Source: CAIKNB01 sp041658705
GTDB taxonomy: Bacteria > Patescibacteriota > Patescibacteriia > 2-12-FULL-60-25
Assembly (NCBI GenBank): GCA_041658705.1
Contig: JBAZZT010000003.1
Coordinates: forward strand, 1 to 64,000
Direction of reading: 5' to 3'
Length of the DNA stretch: 64,000 nucleotides
A program made the translations under genes and the position numbers. Positions 31,969-39,954 of this stretch are shown one piece after another. The notes under the pieces were generated by a model. It saw only the letters and a program-made list of their open reading frames with translations, ran no database searches and had not been told where the DNA came from. Each line of letters starts with the position of its first letter. The first letter of the stretch is position 1.

Positions 31969-33387
31969 ATGTCCTGGCTCTACGAAAAATTCATCCTTCC
32001 GTCGGATAAAAATAAAGCCATCCGTTGCACGCGTTTTTTTGGTTCTTGGGAAGTCGTGGGTGACGGATTTTTTCAGTCCTCGGATTATGTGACGCGGATG
32101 TGGGCGAGAGCGTTGCGCCGCGTGCCGCGTGAAGGCATCAAGAATATTTTGGTCTTGGGCTTGGGCGGCGGCGGTTGCATCAAACCGTTGCGGCGGCGTT
32201 ATCCGCGCGCCAGGATCGTCGCCATCGAATGGGATGAAGCGATGGTGCGCGTGGCTGACAGGATTAAAATTTACGGACAGCGCCCCGAAATCATTTTAGG
32301 TGACGCGAACGAAGTCTTGGATGGCTTGTCCGGAAAATTCGATTTGATCTTGGGAGATATCTTTCAGGGCGCTGAACCTTTGGCGGAATTCCATGATGTC
32401 ACTTTCATGCGCAAGTTTGCACGAGCGCTTGAGCCGCGCGGTTTTTTCATCTTGAATTGTTATCGCACGCCTAAGATTTTCGAGGCGGCGGGAAAAGTTT
32501 TTGGCTGTCATGCGCGTTGGCGCTTCAGGCTCAATCGTCTGGCGCTTTTCCGTTGGCCCGGGAACGGCGCGCTCGGCGATGCGCAACCCGCGGATTATCG
32601 CCATTATCTTTCGAGCGCGACTTATCTCAAGCGCGAAGAGACCGATGGTTTTTATACGCGAGTCGGTACGGCGGAGAATCCGGGTTTGCGCTGGCATTAT
32701 GGTCCGTTTTGGATCGAGAGCCATCAGACGGACGTCGAACCGATCATCCAACCGTTTGGACATGCTCGGCTTGTCATCTGGCAACGCGTGGTGAGCGCCG
32801 ATAAACCGAAAGGCTGGCTCGTCAGTCCAGCGCAAATGAACCATCGTCTGACGGGATTCGCAAAAGTCGCGCCAGAGTATTGGCTTGCGTGGAGCGAACA
32901 TGCGCAGCGCCACCGGAAAAAGTGGCTGGCTACGCAGCCTTACGAGATTGAGGAGGGGAGCGTCGGAGAATATCTCGCGGCTTATGCAAAATCATCCAAA
33001 GACCCGCTGCTCAAGCGGCTCATCGCCGGTTTGATTAAAAAGAAAGTCGCGCGACACGGCGCACGTGTAAAATTTTTCCGGGCGCGGGACGGCACAAGAA
33101 CGGTCGCCGGACTCGTCTGCCTGGAAATCCCCGAAGATGCTTATGCGTACCATCTTGCTTCTTTCGTCTTGCCCGAGGCCGAGCGATCGTCGGTCGCCGT
33201 CGGGCTCATGGATTTTTGGTTCAGCCACGCCGCGATGCACGGCTTTAAATATCTTGAATTGGATAATTTTTGGTCGCCGGGTAATCCCAAGAATTGGCGC
33301 GGCTTCAGCCGATTCAAGGCACAATTTGGGGTGCGCTTCGTGCGTTATCCGCAGCCGCTGCTGAAGATAGTAGCAAGTAGCAAGTAG
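31969..33387 (+). CDS. Fusion: spermidine-synthase-like methyltransferase fold + FemAB/GNAT-like domain
   Basis: A 472-residue two-part protein. Residues ~55-190 form a Rossmann methyltransferase fold of the spermidine-synthase type (ILVLGLGGGGCIKPL, IVAIEWDEAMVRVA, EIILGDANEVLDG, FDLILGDIFQGAEP). The second half (~270-472) ends with HGFKYLELDNFWSPGNPKNW and GFSRFKAQFG, typical of FemAB/GNAT-like aminoacyl transferases. One reading is aminopropyl or methyl transfer coupled to an acyl/aminoacyl transfer in the envelope, but no substrate is evident. The neighbour downstream is a metK-like gene that could supply S-adenosylmethionine. The start is ATG at 31969; 31939 is also in frame. The last codons and stop (KIVASSK) are supplied by a heptad array. 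Confidence 0.7.
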   Translation: MSWLYEKFILPSDKNKAIRCTRFFGSWEVVGDGFFQSSDYVTRMWARALRRVPREGIKNILVLGLGGGGCIKPLRRRYPRARIVAIEWDEAMVRVADRIKIYGQRPEIILGDANEVLDGLSGKFDLILGDIFQGAEPLAEFHDVTFMRKFARALEPRGFFILNCYRTPKIFEAAGKVFGCHARWRFRLNRLALFRWPGNGALGDAQPADYRHYLSSATYLKREETDGFYTRVGTAENPGLRWHYGPFWIESHQTDVEPIIQPFGHARLVIWQRVVSADKPKGWLVSPAQMNHRLTGFAKVAPEYWLAWSEHAQRHRKKWLATQPYEIEEGSVGEYLAAYAKSSKDPLLKRLIAGLIKKKVARHGARVKFFRARDGTRTVAGLVCLEIPEDAYAYHLASFVLPEAERSSVAVGLMDFWFSHAAMHGFKYLELDNFWSPGNPKNWRGFSRFKAQFGVRFVRYPQPLLKIVASSK

Positions 33388-33428
33388 CAAGGAACCCGAA
33401 ACCCTAGCTACTTGCTACTTGCTACTCC
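33369..33428. repeat. Heptad hairpin (AGTAGCA type) that provides a stop codon
   Basis: AGTAGCA AGTAGCA AGTAGCA on the left and CTAGCTA CTTGCTA CTTGCTA on the right, period 7 throughout. The left arm codes VASSK and the TAG stop of the fusion protein. Confidence 0.88.
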
Positions 33429-33471
33429 GTCTGGCTTTGATTTTTGACCCATTTATGTTAAATAGAATGGC

Positions 33472-34455
33472 ATGAGGACGGCTAACGTAAAATTACCCGG
33501 ACATCCCGACAAGGCGTGCGATCTGGTGGCAGAGGCCATTTTGGATGAATATCTGCGGCGCGATCCGAATGCGCGGGTCAGGATTTCGGTCATGGGCGGA
33601 CGTGGCGCGATTTTTGTCTGCGGCGATATCTTGAGCCAGGCGGATTTTGACGTCGCGGCTTTGATTCAGCGCACGCTGGGAAAATTCGGCGCGGCCGAGA
33701 TGGAACCTTTCGTCTCGCTTGAGCAAGTGCCGACCGAACAAGTGCGTTTGTTCGCGGCCGGGCCAATCCATCCCGTCGTCGTCACGGGTTATGCGACTGA
33801 CGAGACGCCGGAGTTGATCCCTAAGACGCTCAAGCTCGCGCGGCGCATCGCCAAGGAACTTGAAGAGCAGCGTAATGCGGATGAAGGTTGGTATTGGCTG
33901 GGCGCGGACGGTCAGGCCGAAGTTTTTGCGCCGGTGAGCGAACCGCAATCCGCCAACATCACGATCGAACACGGCGACCTGGCGTTGGAGGAAGCGCGCG
34001 AACGAATCACTACCTTGGTCCAAGGCATAGCGCCCGGGCTCAAAGTGCGGGTCAACCTCGCCGGCAGCAATGAGTTGCGCGGTTTGGGCAAAGCGGTGGG
34101 TCGTTGCGGCACGGATGTCTTTGCGTACGGCGACGCTCTGCCGCCTTCGCCGCCCAGCGTTGGTTTGGATTTGCGGCGACCGGAAAAATCCGGAGCTTGG
34201 CTGGCACGTCAAGCGGCGCGTCGCTTGATCAATCGCGGCGCGCGCTCGGCATTGGTTCGCGCAGTATATGAACCGGGTCAGACCCGTCCCGTATTGGTGC
34301 AAGCGCGCGATGAGCGCGGCCGCGACATGTCTTTGCTGGTGAGCCACGCCGAGCTTGATCTTGAGGCGGCGTTGCAATGGTGGCGGACGGACTTGAACGC
34401 GGATGCGGCGCGCTGGGGTTTTGCGGGCGAAGCGGGACTGCCGTGGGAAGGCTGA
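33472..34455 (+). CDS. metK: Divergent S-adenosylmethionine synthetase
   Basis: A 327-residue protein related to MetK, which makes S-adenosylmethionine from ATP and methionine. The opening VKLPGHPDKACDLVAEAILD matches the ATP-binding EGHPDK motif. The tandem-domain pattern (GGRGAIFVCGDILSQADFD, VTGYATDETPELIP) follows. The end has KSGAWLARQAARRLINRGAR, corresponding to the third domain. It is about 60 residues shorter than usual, lacks the FTSES start, and the loop motifs are altered, so the activity is likely but not certain. It follows a SAM-dependent-type fusion gene. Confidence 0.72.
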   Translation: MRTANVKLPGHPDKACDLVAEAILDEYLRRDPNARVRISVMGGRGAIFVCGDILSQADFDVAALIQRTLGKFGAAEMEPFVSLEQVPTEQVRLFAAGPIHPVVVTGYATDETPELIPKTLKLARRIAKELEEQRNADEGWYWLGADGQAEVFAPVSEPQSANITIEHGDLALEEARERITTLVQGIAPGLKVRVNLAGSNELRGLGKAVGRCGTDVFAYGDALPPSPPSVGLDLRRPEKSGAWLARQAARRLINRGARSALVRAVYEPGQTRPVLVQARDERGRDMSLLVSHAELDLEAALQWWRTDLNADAARWGFAGEAGLPWEG

Positions 34456-34472
34456 AGGGGTCGGTGGCTGGC

Positions 34473-34567
34473 GTGAATTTGGAATATAGAATATGGAATC
34501 CTGACTTCCAAATTCCAAATTCACCCCCCTCATTCCAAATTCCAAATTCTAAATTCCAAATTCACTT
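34473..34567. repeat. Heptad hairpin (GAATTTG type), with a double right arm
   Basis: GTGAATTTG GAATATA then GAATATG on the left. The first right arm is ACTTCCA AATTCCA AATTCAC, and after CCCCCCT a second right arm CATTCC AAATTCC AAATTCT AAATTCC follows. The register of 7 is kept in each arm. Confidence 0.85.
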
Positions 34568-34623
34568 ACTCGATTTTTATTCGACATTGTCATTTAAAAC
34601 ACGCCCGCCTATAATTCACGGAC

Positions 34624-34740
34624 TATGCCTCGTCAGAAGTCCAGCGGGGCTAGGTAATTCGTCAGCTCGAGAGGTGGATTTTGGCTTACGCCTCGCGATC
34701 AAATAATTCATTCTTTAGTTTTGGACTTCTGACGGGGTAT
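34624..34740 (+). repeat. Long inverted repeat ending at the start codon of the cyclophilin gene
   Basis: TATGCCTCGTCAGAAGTCCA (34624-34643) and TGGACTTCTGACGGGGTAT (34722-34740) are inverted repeats with three wobble-type changes, 78 nt apart. The right arm touches the ATG at 34739. It may be a dispersed element that now forms the 5' leader of the gene, possibly hiding its start in RNA. Confidence 0.65.
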
Positions 34741-35491
34741 GAAAAAATATCTTTTACCTTTGCTCGCCATCTCGATTTTGTGGGGCGCCGGTTGTTTTAA
34801 CCGCGAATCGCCAGTATCCTTGGACAAATATCGCCAAGCTTACGCCTCATCCGAAGCTGCTAATCCAGCCAATCTTCAAACTCAAGCCACTAGCACCGCG
34901 GAAACCGTCGCGGGTACATCGACTCAAGCGACGGATCAAGCCGCGACACAAAATATGAATCAGACCAATCCCGAATCAACTGCCGTCTCGAGCACGCCGA
35001 CCGCGCCGCTCACTTTGGCTTTCCCCGGAATCTTGCCGGAGCAGGAAATCACCAAGCAGGTTCACGTCAAGACGGACAAGGGCGATTTCTGGTTCGAGCT
35101 TTTGCCCAAAGAAGGACCCAAGGCCGCTTCCAACTTCGTTTATCTGACCAAGCAAAAATTCTACGACGGCACGACTTTCCATCGCTATGTCCCGAGCTTC
35201 GTGATCCAGGGCGGCGATCCGCTGACCAAATCGGTGGAGAACGTCGAACGTTATGGCACGGGCGGTCCGGGATATAAATTCGAAGACGATAAAGTGAATT
35301 TGCCTTACAAGCGCGGCATCGTCGCCATGGCCAACTCCGGAGCGAACACCAACGGCTCGCAATTTTTCGTCGTCTTGGCTGATTCCGGGTTGGATCCGCT
35401 GTATTCCGTTTTCGGTCGCGTTACCAAAGGCATGGAGGTCGTGGATAAACTGCGTGCGGGAGACAAGATGATTGCCGTCACATTGGAGTAA
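34739..35491 (+). CDS. Cyclophilin-type peptidyl-prolyl isomerase lipoprotein
   Basis: A 250-residue exported lipoprotein. The signal with lipobox (LAISILWGAGC, Cys19) is followed by a Ser/Thr/Gln-rich linker to about residue 95. The cyclophilin domain comes next: FYDGTTFHRYVPSFVIQGGD, the conserved GIVAMANSGANTNGSQFFV and DPLYSVFGRVTKGMEVVDK. It catalyses proline isomerisation during folding of secreted proteins. The domain is the short bacterial type. The next gene starts 61 bp downstream after a stem-loop. Confidence 0.93.
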   Translation: MKKYLLPLLAISILWGAGCFNRESPVSLDKYRQAYASSEAANPANLQTQATSTAETVAGTSTQATDQAATQNMNQTNPESTAVSSTPTAPLTLAFPGILPEQEITKQVHVKTDKGDFWFELLPKEGPKAASNFVYLTKQKFYDGTTFHRYVPSFVIQGGDPLTKSVENVERYGTGGPGYKFEDDKVNLPYKRGIVAMANSGANTNGSQFFVVLADSGLDPLYSVFGRVTKGMEVVDKLRAGDKMIAVTLE

Positions 35492-35511
35492 ACAACACAA
35501 AAATGCTCAAG

Positions 35512-35538
35512 CGAAACTACCCACCTGGGTAGTTTCGA
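35512..35538. terminator. Stem-loop after the cyclophilin gene
   Basis: CGAAACTACCC acct GGGTAGTTTCG is a perfect 11-bp-arm hairpin 20 nt past the stop codon, but no T-run follows. It could be a weak terminator or processing site. Confidence 0.5.
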
Positions 35539-35552
35539 TGTATCATTTGAAT

Positions 35553-36272
35553 ATGCGGAAAAAGCTGTTTATGTTGGGTTTGGCGATTTTGCTTTTGGGC
35601 GTCGCCACCGCTGGTTATTTTGTTTTGCGGCCCGCGAAGAGTATGCCAAGCGAACTACCCGCGCCGCGCCAGTTTTCGTACTGGTGGATTTCGTCTTCGG
35701 TCTTGGGGAGCGAACAACCTGGGGCGATCGAAGGTGGCGTCGCGACCTCGGAACATTTTGTGCTCGTATCCTCACCGCCGCAAACCGCGCAACTGCCTGA
35801 TCCGTTCGCGCGGCGTGGCGTCTTGCCTTCGGCGACCAACTTGGCCGTGCCGTGGGCTGCGGGTTCGGATGCAGGAGCGAGCGCCGCGATGCTTGAAGCG
35901 TATTATCATATCGTGCAGAATGTCGACGCGGCAAAATTGAATGCGGCGGAGCAAGCGCTGGGAAAGTCGACCGCGGAAGATACGGCGCAAACGGTCGCGG
36001 AGCGCATCAAAGCTTATCTCAAATACGAAACACAGACGGAGAAATTCGACGCCGCGCAACTCAAGCGAGCGCTGGCTAATGGTTTTCCCGTGCTCATCAT
36101 CGTAGGCGAAAAAGATACGCGACGGCTGACGCTGGTGAAAGGTTATGTGAAAGACGATTTTTTGCTGCACGATCCGGCGCTCGGCCAAGCGGATCGATTG
36201 ATCGGCGCGGGTGAATTGGGAGGAACCGACCCGTCACAAACCGACATGCTTATCGTCATACCTCGAGGCTGA
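35553..36272 (+). CDS. Degenerate C39-like protein, probably inactive
   Basis: A 239-residue membrane-anchored protein with an N-terminal hydrophobic segment (residues 4-24). Its middle and end align in pattern with the C39-like peptidases at 7524 and 8383: LAVPWAAGSDAGASAAMLEA stands where those have GPWINGCEEASIAM, and TRRLTLVKGYVKDDFLLHDP stands for YYHMLVVTGYDDTTNEFIVN. The catalytic Cys is replaced (Ala) and the His by Arg, so it is probably a non-catalytic relative. The ATG at 35553 is chosen because the signal anchor starts there. The GerMN gene follows 1 bp later. Confidence 0.7.
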   Translation: MRKKLFMLGLAILLLGVATAGYFVLRPAKSMPSELPAPRQFSYWWISSSVLGSEQPGAIEGGVATSEHFVLVSSPPQTAQLPDPFARRGVLPSATNLAVPWAAGSDAGASAAMLEAYYHIVQNVDAAKLNAAEQALGKSTAEDTAQTVAERIKAYLKYETQTEKFDAAQLKRALANGFPVLIIVGEKDTRRLTLVKGYVKDDFLLHDPALGQADRLIGAGELGGTDPSQTDMLIVIPRG

Positions 36273-36273
36273 T

Positions 36274-37191
36274 ATGCAAAAATTAAAGCTCGCCATTTTC
36301 GTCGTCGTGTTGGGTGGTCTGGCGTTAGGTTTGGCGTATTTCATCCGGCAGCAGAATCTTGCCCGCATCAATGCCCGCCCGCCGGTCGCGACGCAGAACC
36401 AGCCGAGCACTCAAGCTCCAAGTTCTACAACGCCGTCGCAGGATTTGAGCGGAAAAATCTTCACCAGCGCCGACGGGGTGACGAGCGTAGTTTTGACGCA
36501 ACCGAAGAGCGCCGCAGAACCGCTCTTGAACGGCGTTAGTTTTTACGGCACGAGCACTGCTTTTGAAAATGTTTTGTCGTGGAACGTGAAGCAAGCTGAC
36601 GGCAAAATCGTGGCTTCAGGCAACGCCTACGTGCATAGCCCGGACAGCGGCCAGCCCGGCGCGTATAAGGTCGCATTATTTTATGACGTTATGCCCAAAA
36701 CCGCGAGCGGCACGTTGAATGTCTTCGAGGCTTCGGCTAAAGACGGTTCGCCCATCCACGCGGTCAAGATTTCGGTCTTGCTGCCCACGAGCACTGAAAG
36801 CGTGACGGTCTTCTGGAATAACACCAAAAAAGATCCCAACCTCATGGATTGTTCAAAAGTATATCCGGTCAAGCACACCGTCGTAGCGGGAATTTACGGC
36901 GCCGACGGAAATGCTTGGGCTATAGCCTTGCATGAATTGTTGAAGGGGCCGACGAATTGGGAAAAATCACAGGGTTATATCACCAATGTCCCTCAAGGCG
37001 TTCCGGATCCTGAACTGGAATTGCCTGACGTATTGAAATTTGACGAAAGTTTGGAACGCGCGGTAGGCGGTTCGTGCCGAACCGCGGCGATCAGGGCGCA
37101 GATCAACGAGACTTGGAAGCGCGCGCAAGGCAGTGCGGTTGACCCGGTCATTTCCATTAATGGCCGGACAGAGGATATACTGCAACCATAG
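36274..37191 (+). CDS. GerMN / Gmad2-type envelope protein
   Basis: A 305-residue anchored protein: a membrane segment at residues 5-22, then a Pro/Ser/Thr linker to about 55. An Ig-like Gmad2 domain (VSFYGTSTAFENVLSWNVKQ to SASGTLNVFEASAKDGSP) follows. The last part is a GerMN domain (SVTVFWNNTKKDPNLMDCSK, ALHELLKGPTNWEKSQGY, GGSCRTAAIRAQINETW). The pair of domains is known from spore-germination and lipoprotein families of Gram-positives and is common in Patescibacteria as a cell-surface protein of unknown function. It starts 1 bp after the preceding gene. Confidence 0.85.
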   Translation: MQKLKLAIFVVVLGGLALGLAYFIRQQNLARINARPPVATQNQPSTQAPSSTTPSQDLSGKIFTSADGVTSVVLTQPKSAAEPLLNGVSFYGTSTAFENVLSWNVKQADGKIVASGNAYVHSPDSGQPGAYKVALFYDVMPKTASGTLNVFEASAKDGSPIHAVKISVLLPTSTESVTVFWNNTKKDPNLMDCSKVYPVKHTVVAGIYGADGNAWAIALHELLKGPTNWEKSQGYITNVPQGVPDPELELPDVLKFDESLERAVGGSCRTAAIRAQINETWKRAQGSAVDPVISINGRTEDILQP

Positions 37192-37199
37192 AAGGAAAA

Positions 37200-37252
37200 T
37201 AACCAATAACCAATCGACAGCTTTAAGTTTTAAACTTTAAGCTTTGAACTAT
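37200..37252. repeat. Heptad array (AACCAAT and TTTAAGT types)
   Basis: ATAACCA ATAACCA on the left, then TTTAAGT TTTAAAC TTTAAGC TTTGAAC. The second part is itself self-complementary. It fills the whole gap between two genes. Confidence 0.75.
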
Positions 37253-37257
37253 CTCCT

Positions 37258-37698
37258 ATGTTCCTCACCGGAGCGGCTGCCGGCGCCATAGCCGGCGCAA
37301 TCATGCTTTTCGTGGCGCATCTGGCGCCATACTTGAGCGCGGGCAATTTTGTCCGTGACTTGGATAAGCCTAAACTTTTCGGACGCGCCGTGACGCATCG
37401 TGAGGCGCATCTTTTGGGCGTGCTCATGCATGTGTTGCTCTCCGCGCTTTTCGGCGGCGTCTTTGCGCTGCTCGTGTCTTACGGCGTTTTTGCCCAGGTT
37501 GATTTTTGGCGGGTCGCGGTGTGGAGCTTGGTCATGACCGTGTTCATGGGCGGCGTCGTGTTGCCGCTGGAAGGTCATGGGATGTTCGGCGTAAAAGAAG
37601 ATGCTTGGTTTCCGGTCGACCTTCTGCTGTCTAATTTATTTTGGGCCGTCTTGTTTTGGGGGATATTCCGCATGTGGCAAACAATCACCATTTTTTAA
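37258..37698 (+). CDS. Small integral membrane protein, 146 aa
   Basis: Four predicted membrane segments, at about residues 3-22, 53-77, 84-105 and 121-143. Gly/Ala-rich helix packing (GAAAGAIAGAIM) and conserved-looking charged loops (DLDKPKLFGRAVTHREAH) are present. No family is recognised. The 3' end overlaps the CapA gene by 25 bp, so the two are probably co-translated. Confidence 0.75.
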   Translation: MFLTGAAAGAIAGAIMLFVAHLAPYLSAGNFVRDLDKPKLFGRAVTHREAHLLGVLMHVLLSALFGGVFALLVSYGVFAQVDFWRVAVWSLVMTVFMGGVVLPLEGHGMFGVKEDAWFPVDLLLSNLFWAVLFWGIFRMWQTITIF

Positions 37699-38798
37699 GC
37701 GCCCTCGCGGTGTGTGCAGTCGGCACGGCGATCGTGACCGGTGTATTGGCGTATCCGGATGGCGATAAAGGAGCCGGTTTGGCCAGTGCCGTCGCGCCGC
37801 CCAAAGCAGCGCTGATAGAGGAAGAGCCGAAAGTCGAAAGTCCAAAGCTTGCCTTGGGTGCAGTCGAAGGATCAAAAGTCGAAGGAGATTCCATAGCGCT
37901 CTTTTTCGTCGGCGACATGATGTTCGATCGTACCGTTAAGACGCGGACGCAAAAAGCCAAGAACGCGGATTATCCTTTTTTGAAGATCGGCAACCTGAAA
38001 GATAATGCGCTCGGTACTTTTGATCTGGTCGTCGGTAATCTCGAAGGCTCGATTTCATCCCGCCGCGCGCCGATCAAATCCATTGATTTCGCTTTTGGGA
38101 CGGAGATCGTCCCGGTGCTCAAAAAAGCCGGCTTCGCCGCCGTGTCGCAAGCCAACAACCATGCTTTGGACCAGGGCAGGCAAGGCGCGCAGGATTCGCG
38201 TGCCGTGCTGGAGAAAGCCGGATTGAAAGTTTTCGGCGATCAGGTCCGCGATGATCCATCTTCGGCGCTCGCCTTCATCGACGTCAAAGGTAAAAAAATC
38301 GCCCTTATCGGTTTTAACATCTCGGATAATCCGCTGGACAAAGAGGATGCGCTCAATGCACTTGCTCTCGCGCGTGACACGGCCGATTACATCGTAGTCA
38401 TGCCGCACTGGGGTCAGGAATACAAAGAAAAACCTGACGCCACGCAAACCGGCTTGGCGCATTGGCTGATCGAGAACGGCGCCGATGCCGTGGTGGGTTC
38501 GCACCCGCACTGGATGGAATCGGTCGAAGTCTATCGCGGCAAACCCATCGTTTATTCGCTGGGAAATTTTATCTTTGATCAGGATTGGTCGCGCGAAACC
38601 GGTCTGGGTCTGGCGCTAGGCCTGAAAATCGCGGACAAGAATATCCAACTTGATTTATATCCCATCAAGATCACGACGAGCCAGCCGCAGTTTTTGTCGG
38701 GCAGCGAGAAGACCGCGCGCCTGGAACGGTTGGCGAGTATCTCGGCGCCTAGCTTGAGCGAGCAACTTAGTTCCGGGCGGTTGGAGTTTGCACGCTAG
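37674..38798 (+). CDS. CapA/PgsA-family metallophosphoesterase-like protein
   Basis: A 374-residue anchored protein of the CapA family (poly-gamma-glutamate or capsule synthesis). An N-terminal hydrophobic helix is at about 7-26. The domain follows with FFVGDMMFDRTV, VVGNLEGSIS, SQANNHALDQGRQG, VVMPHWGQEY, GSHPHWMESVEVYRGKPIVY and SLGNFIFDQ, all standard family motifs with metal-binding Asp, Asn and His. The GTG at 37674 is chosen: GGGGGA lies ~11 nt upstream and the signal anchor begins there. It overlaps the membrane protein gene. Capsule role is inferred from the family only. Confidence 0.9.
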   Translation: MANNHHFLSALAVCAVGTAIVTGVLAYPDGDKGAGLASAVAPPKAALIEEEPKVESPKLALGAVEGSKVEGDSIALFFVGDMMFDRTVKTRTQKAKNADYPFLKIGNLKDNALGTFDLVVGNLEGSISSRRAPIKSIDFAFGTEIVPVLKKAGFAAVSQANNHALDQGRQGAQDSRAVLEKAGLKVFGDQVRDDPSSALAFIDVKGKKIALIGFNISDNPLDKEDALNALALARDTADYIVVMPHWGQEYKEKPDATQTGLAHWLIENGADAVVGSHPHWMESVEVYRGKPIVYSLGNFIFDQDWSRETGLGLALGLKIADKNIQLDLYPIKITTSQPQFLSGSEKTARLERLASISAPSLSEQLSSGRLEFAR

Positions 38799-38850
38799 AC
38801 AGATTATCCTGCCCATGATAGCCTCTTTCGGCACAGGAGGATTTTTCAGA

Positions 38851-39045
38851 ATGCAAGCTTTCGATCTTTCCCAAAAAGTCGACGACGATTCCGCGCCTGC
38901 GGAAAAAGAACCGCAATCCGGCGTGAGACCCATCTTGAGCTACTGCTCCGACTGTTGTTTGCGCGGCGTTGAACTGTGTCCGACTTGCAGGCGTTGCGTC
39001 TTTTGCTGCCCAACTGTCCTGAAATGCGCGCTGCAGGTGCGCTGA
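38851..39045 (+). CDS. Small cysteine-rich zinc-ribbon-like protein, 64 aa
   Basis: A short soluble protein. An acidic N-terminal half is followed by ten cysteines in 30 residues (YCSDCCLRGVELCPTCRRC, then VFCCPTVLKCALQ). These form C-x2-C type pairs that would bind zinc. The start at 38851 is chosen for the AGGAGG 11 nt upstream. A hairpin terminator lies 58 bp after the stop. The family is not recognised; Cys-rich mini-proteins of this type may bind nucleic acid or protein. Confidence 0.7.
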   Translation: MQAFDLSQKVDDDSAPAEKEPQSGVRPILSYCSDCCLRGVELCPTCRRCVFCCPTVLKCALQVR

Positions 39046-39102
39046 ACCCTGTCCGAGCGGCTTCACCACGTCCCGCGAACCCGCACTTTTCGTCCGCATC
39101 TC

Positions 39103-39139
39103 GCTCCGCTTTGGTCGCTACCGAACCGGGGCTTTTTTG
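39103..39139 (+). terminator. Terminator of the Cys-rich gene
   Basis: GCTCCGCTTTGGT and ACCGAACCGGGGC pair (three mismatches or wobbles) and are followed by TTTTTT. Confidence 0.75.
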
Positions 39140-39183
39140 TTTTCAGGCTGCGCCAGCGGGCGCCGGATGGAGCCACGAGAGAC

Positions 39184-39212
39184 TTGACACTTTGTTGAAA
39201 ATCATCCCTAAT
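39184..39212 (+). promoter_or_regulatory. Promoter of the 206-aa membrane protein gene
   Basis: TTGACA (39184-39189), 17 nt, CCTAAT (39207-39212), 40 nt before the ATG at 39253. Confidence 0.6.
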
Positions 39213-39252
39213 TGCAGTAGTTCGTTCGACAATTTCTCGGAAGGAGACAGTT

Positions 39253-39873
39253 ATGAAGATCGGCGGCATCAAGAGCAAGCATGGAAACGGAGTATATGTC
39301 GATATCGACGATGCTACGGCAGCCAAAGTCGTCGATAAAGTCGTGGATACGGCGAGCAGCGCTGTGAATGGGATGGTAGCAGCAGTGATTTTGAAGCGTG
39401 TGCTCAACACCGTCAGCTCTCCGGAAAGGCAAGCGAAGCTGAAGAGTCAATTGAAAAAAGCCCGAGAAGAGAAAGCCGAAGAAGATGCTGAAAAAGCGGT
39501 CCTTTTAGTAGGCTTATTTTTACTTGGTATCCTTGCCCTCTCTGTATATGCCGTGGTTTCGTATCTCGGGCGTTATCCGGCAACCGATTCGTCGGTCGAA
39601 TGTCATGGAATTGCAAAGCAGGAACAGGCGAGTCCTGGGCAAGATAAATATCCGCAATTTTCCAAAGTCTTTCCCGGGAAGAATCCGGAGAATTTTTCCG
39701 GTACTGGAGCTGACTCGATCGACGGAAAGCTGGTCTTTTTTTCCGTTCAAAATCCGATCCGTAAGGACGCGCCATACATCGACTGTCGCGGCAGAGATTC
39801 GTCCGGCCGGGTGGGTGGTCCCCAAGGAGTCAATGTGACCGACTGCCGCATTTGCCAGCCAAAACAAAAGTAG
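39253..39873 (+). CDS. Single-pass membrane protein with a Cys C-terminal motif, 206 aa
   Basis: Residues 1-55 are Val/Ala-rich (TAAKVVDKVVDTASSAVNGM). A charged helix follows at ~58-82, one membrane segment at ~84-106, and an outer domain of ~100 residues. The tail DAPYIDCRGRDSSGR...NVTDCRICQPK matches the tail of the long protein at 15293 (FVDCRNRTF...DIRDCNVCYRK), so both belong to one family of C-terminal domains. The Shine-Dalgarno is GGAAGGAGA. The gene is a stand-alone cassette with promoter and terminator. The function is unknown. Confidence 0.75.
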   Translation: MKIGGIKSKHGNGVYVDIDDATAAKVVDKVVDTASSAVNGMVAAVILKRVLNTVSSPERQAKLKSQLKKAREEKAEEDAEKAVLLVGLFLLGILALSVYAVVSYLGRYPATDSSVECHGIAKQEQASPGQDKYPQFSKVFPGKNPENFSGTGADSIDGKLVFFSVQNPIRKDAPYIDCRGRDSSGRVGGPQGVNVTDCRICQPKQK

Positions 39874-39896
39874 CGACATGTTTCGCTCTTAACCAC

Positions 39897-39928
39897 GTAG
39901 CCTCGTTTCCTACGAGGCTTTTGTTTTT
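39897..39928 (+). terminator. Terminator of the 206-aa membrane protein gene
   Basis: AGCCTCGT ttcc TACGAGGCT is followed by TTTGTTTTT. Confidence 0.88.
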
Positions 39929-39954
39929 ATGCCACGGCGGTATAAGATTGTAGA

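Noticed and set aside
34620..34740. tRNA gene before the cyclophilin gene
   Set aside because: The segment has inverted ends but no acceptor stem, anticodon arm or T-loop consensus.
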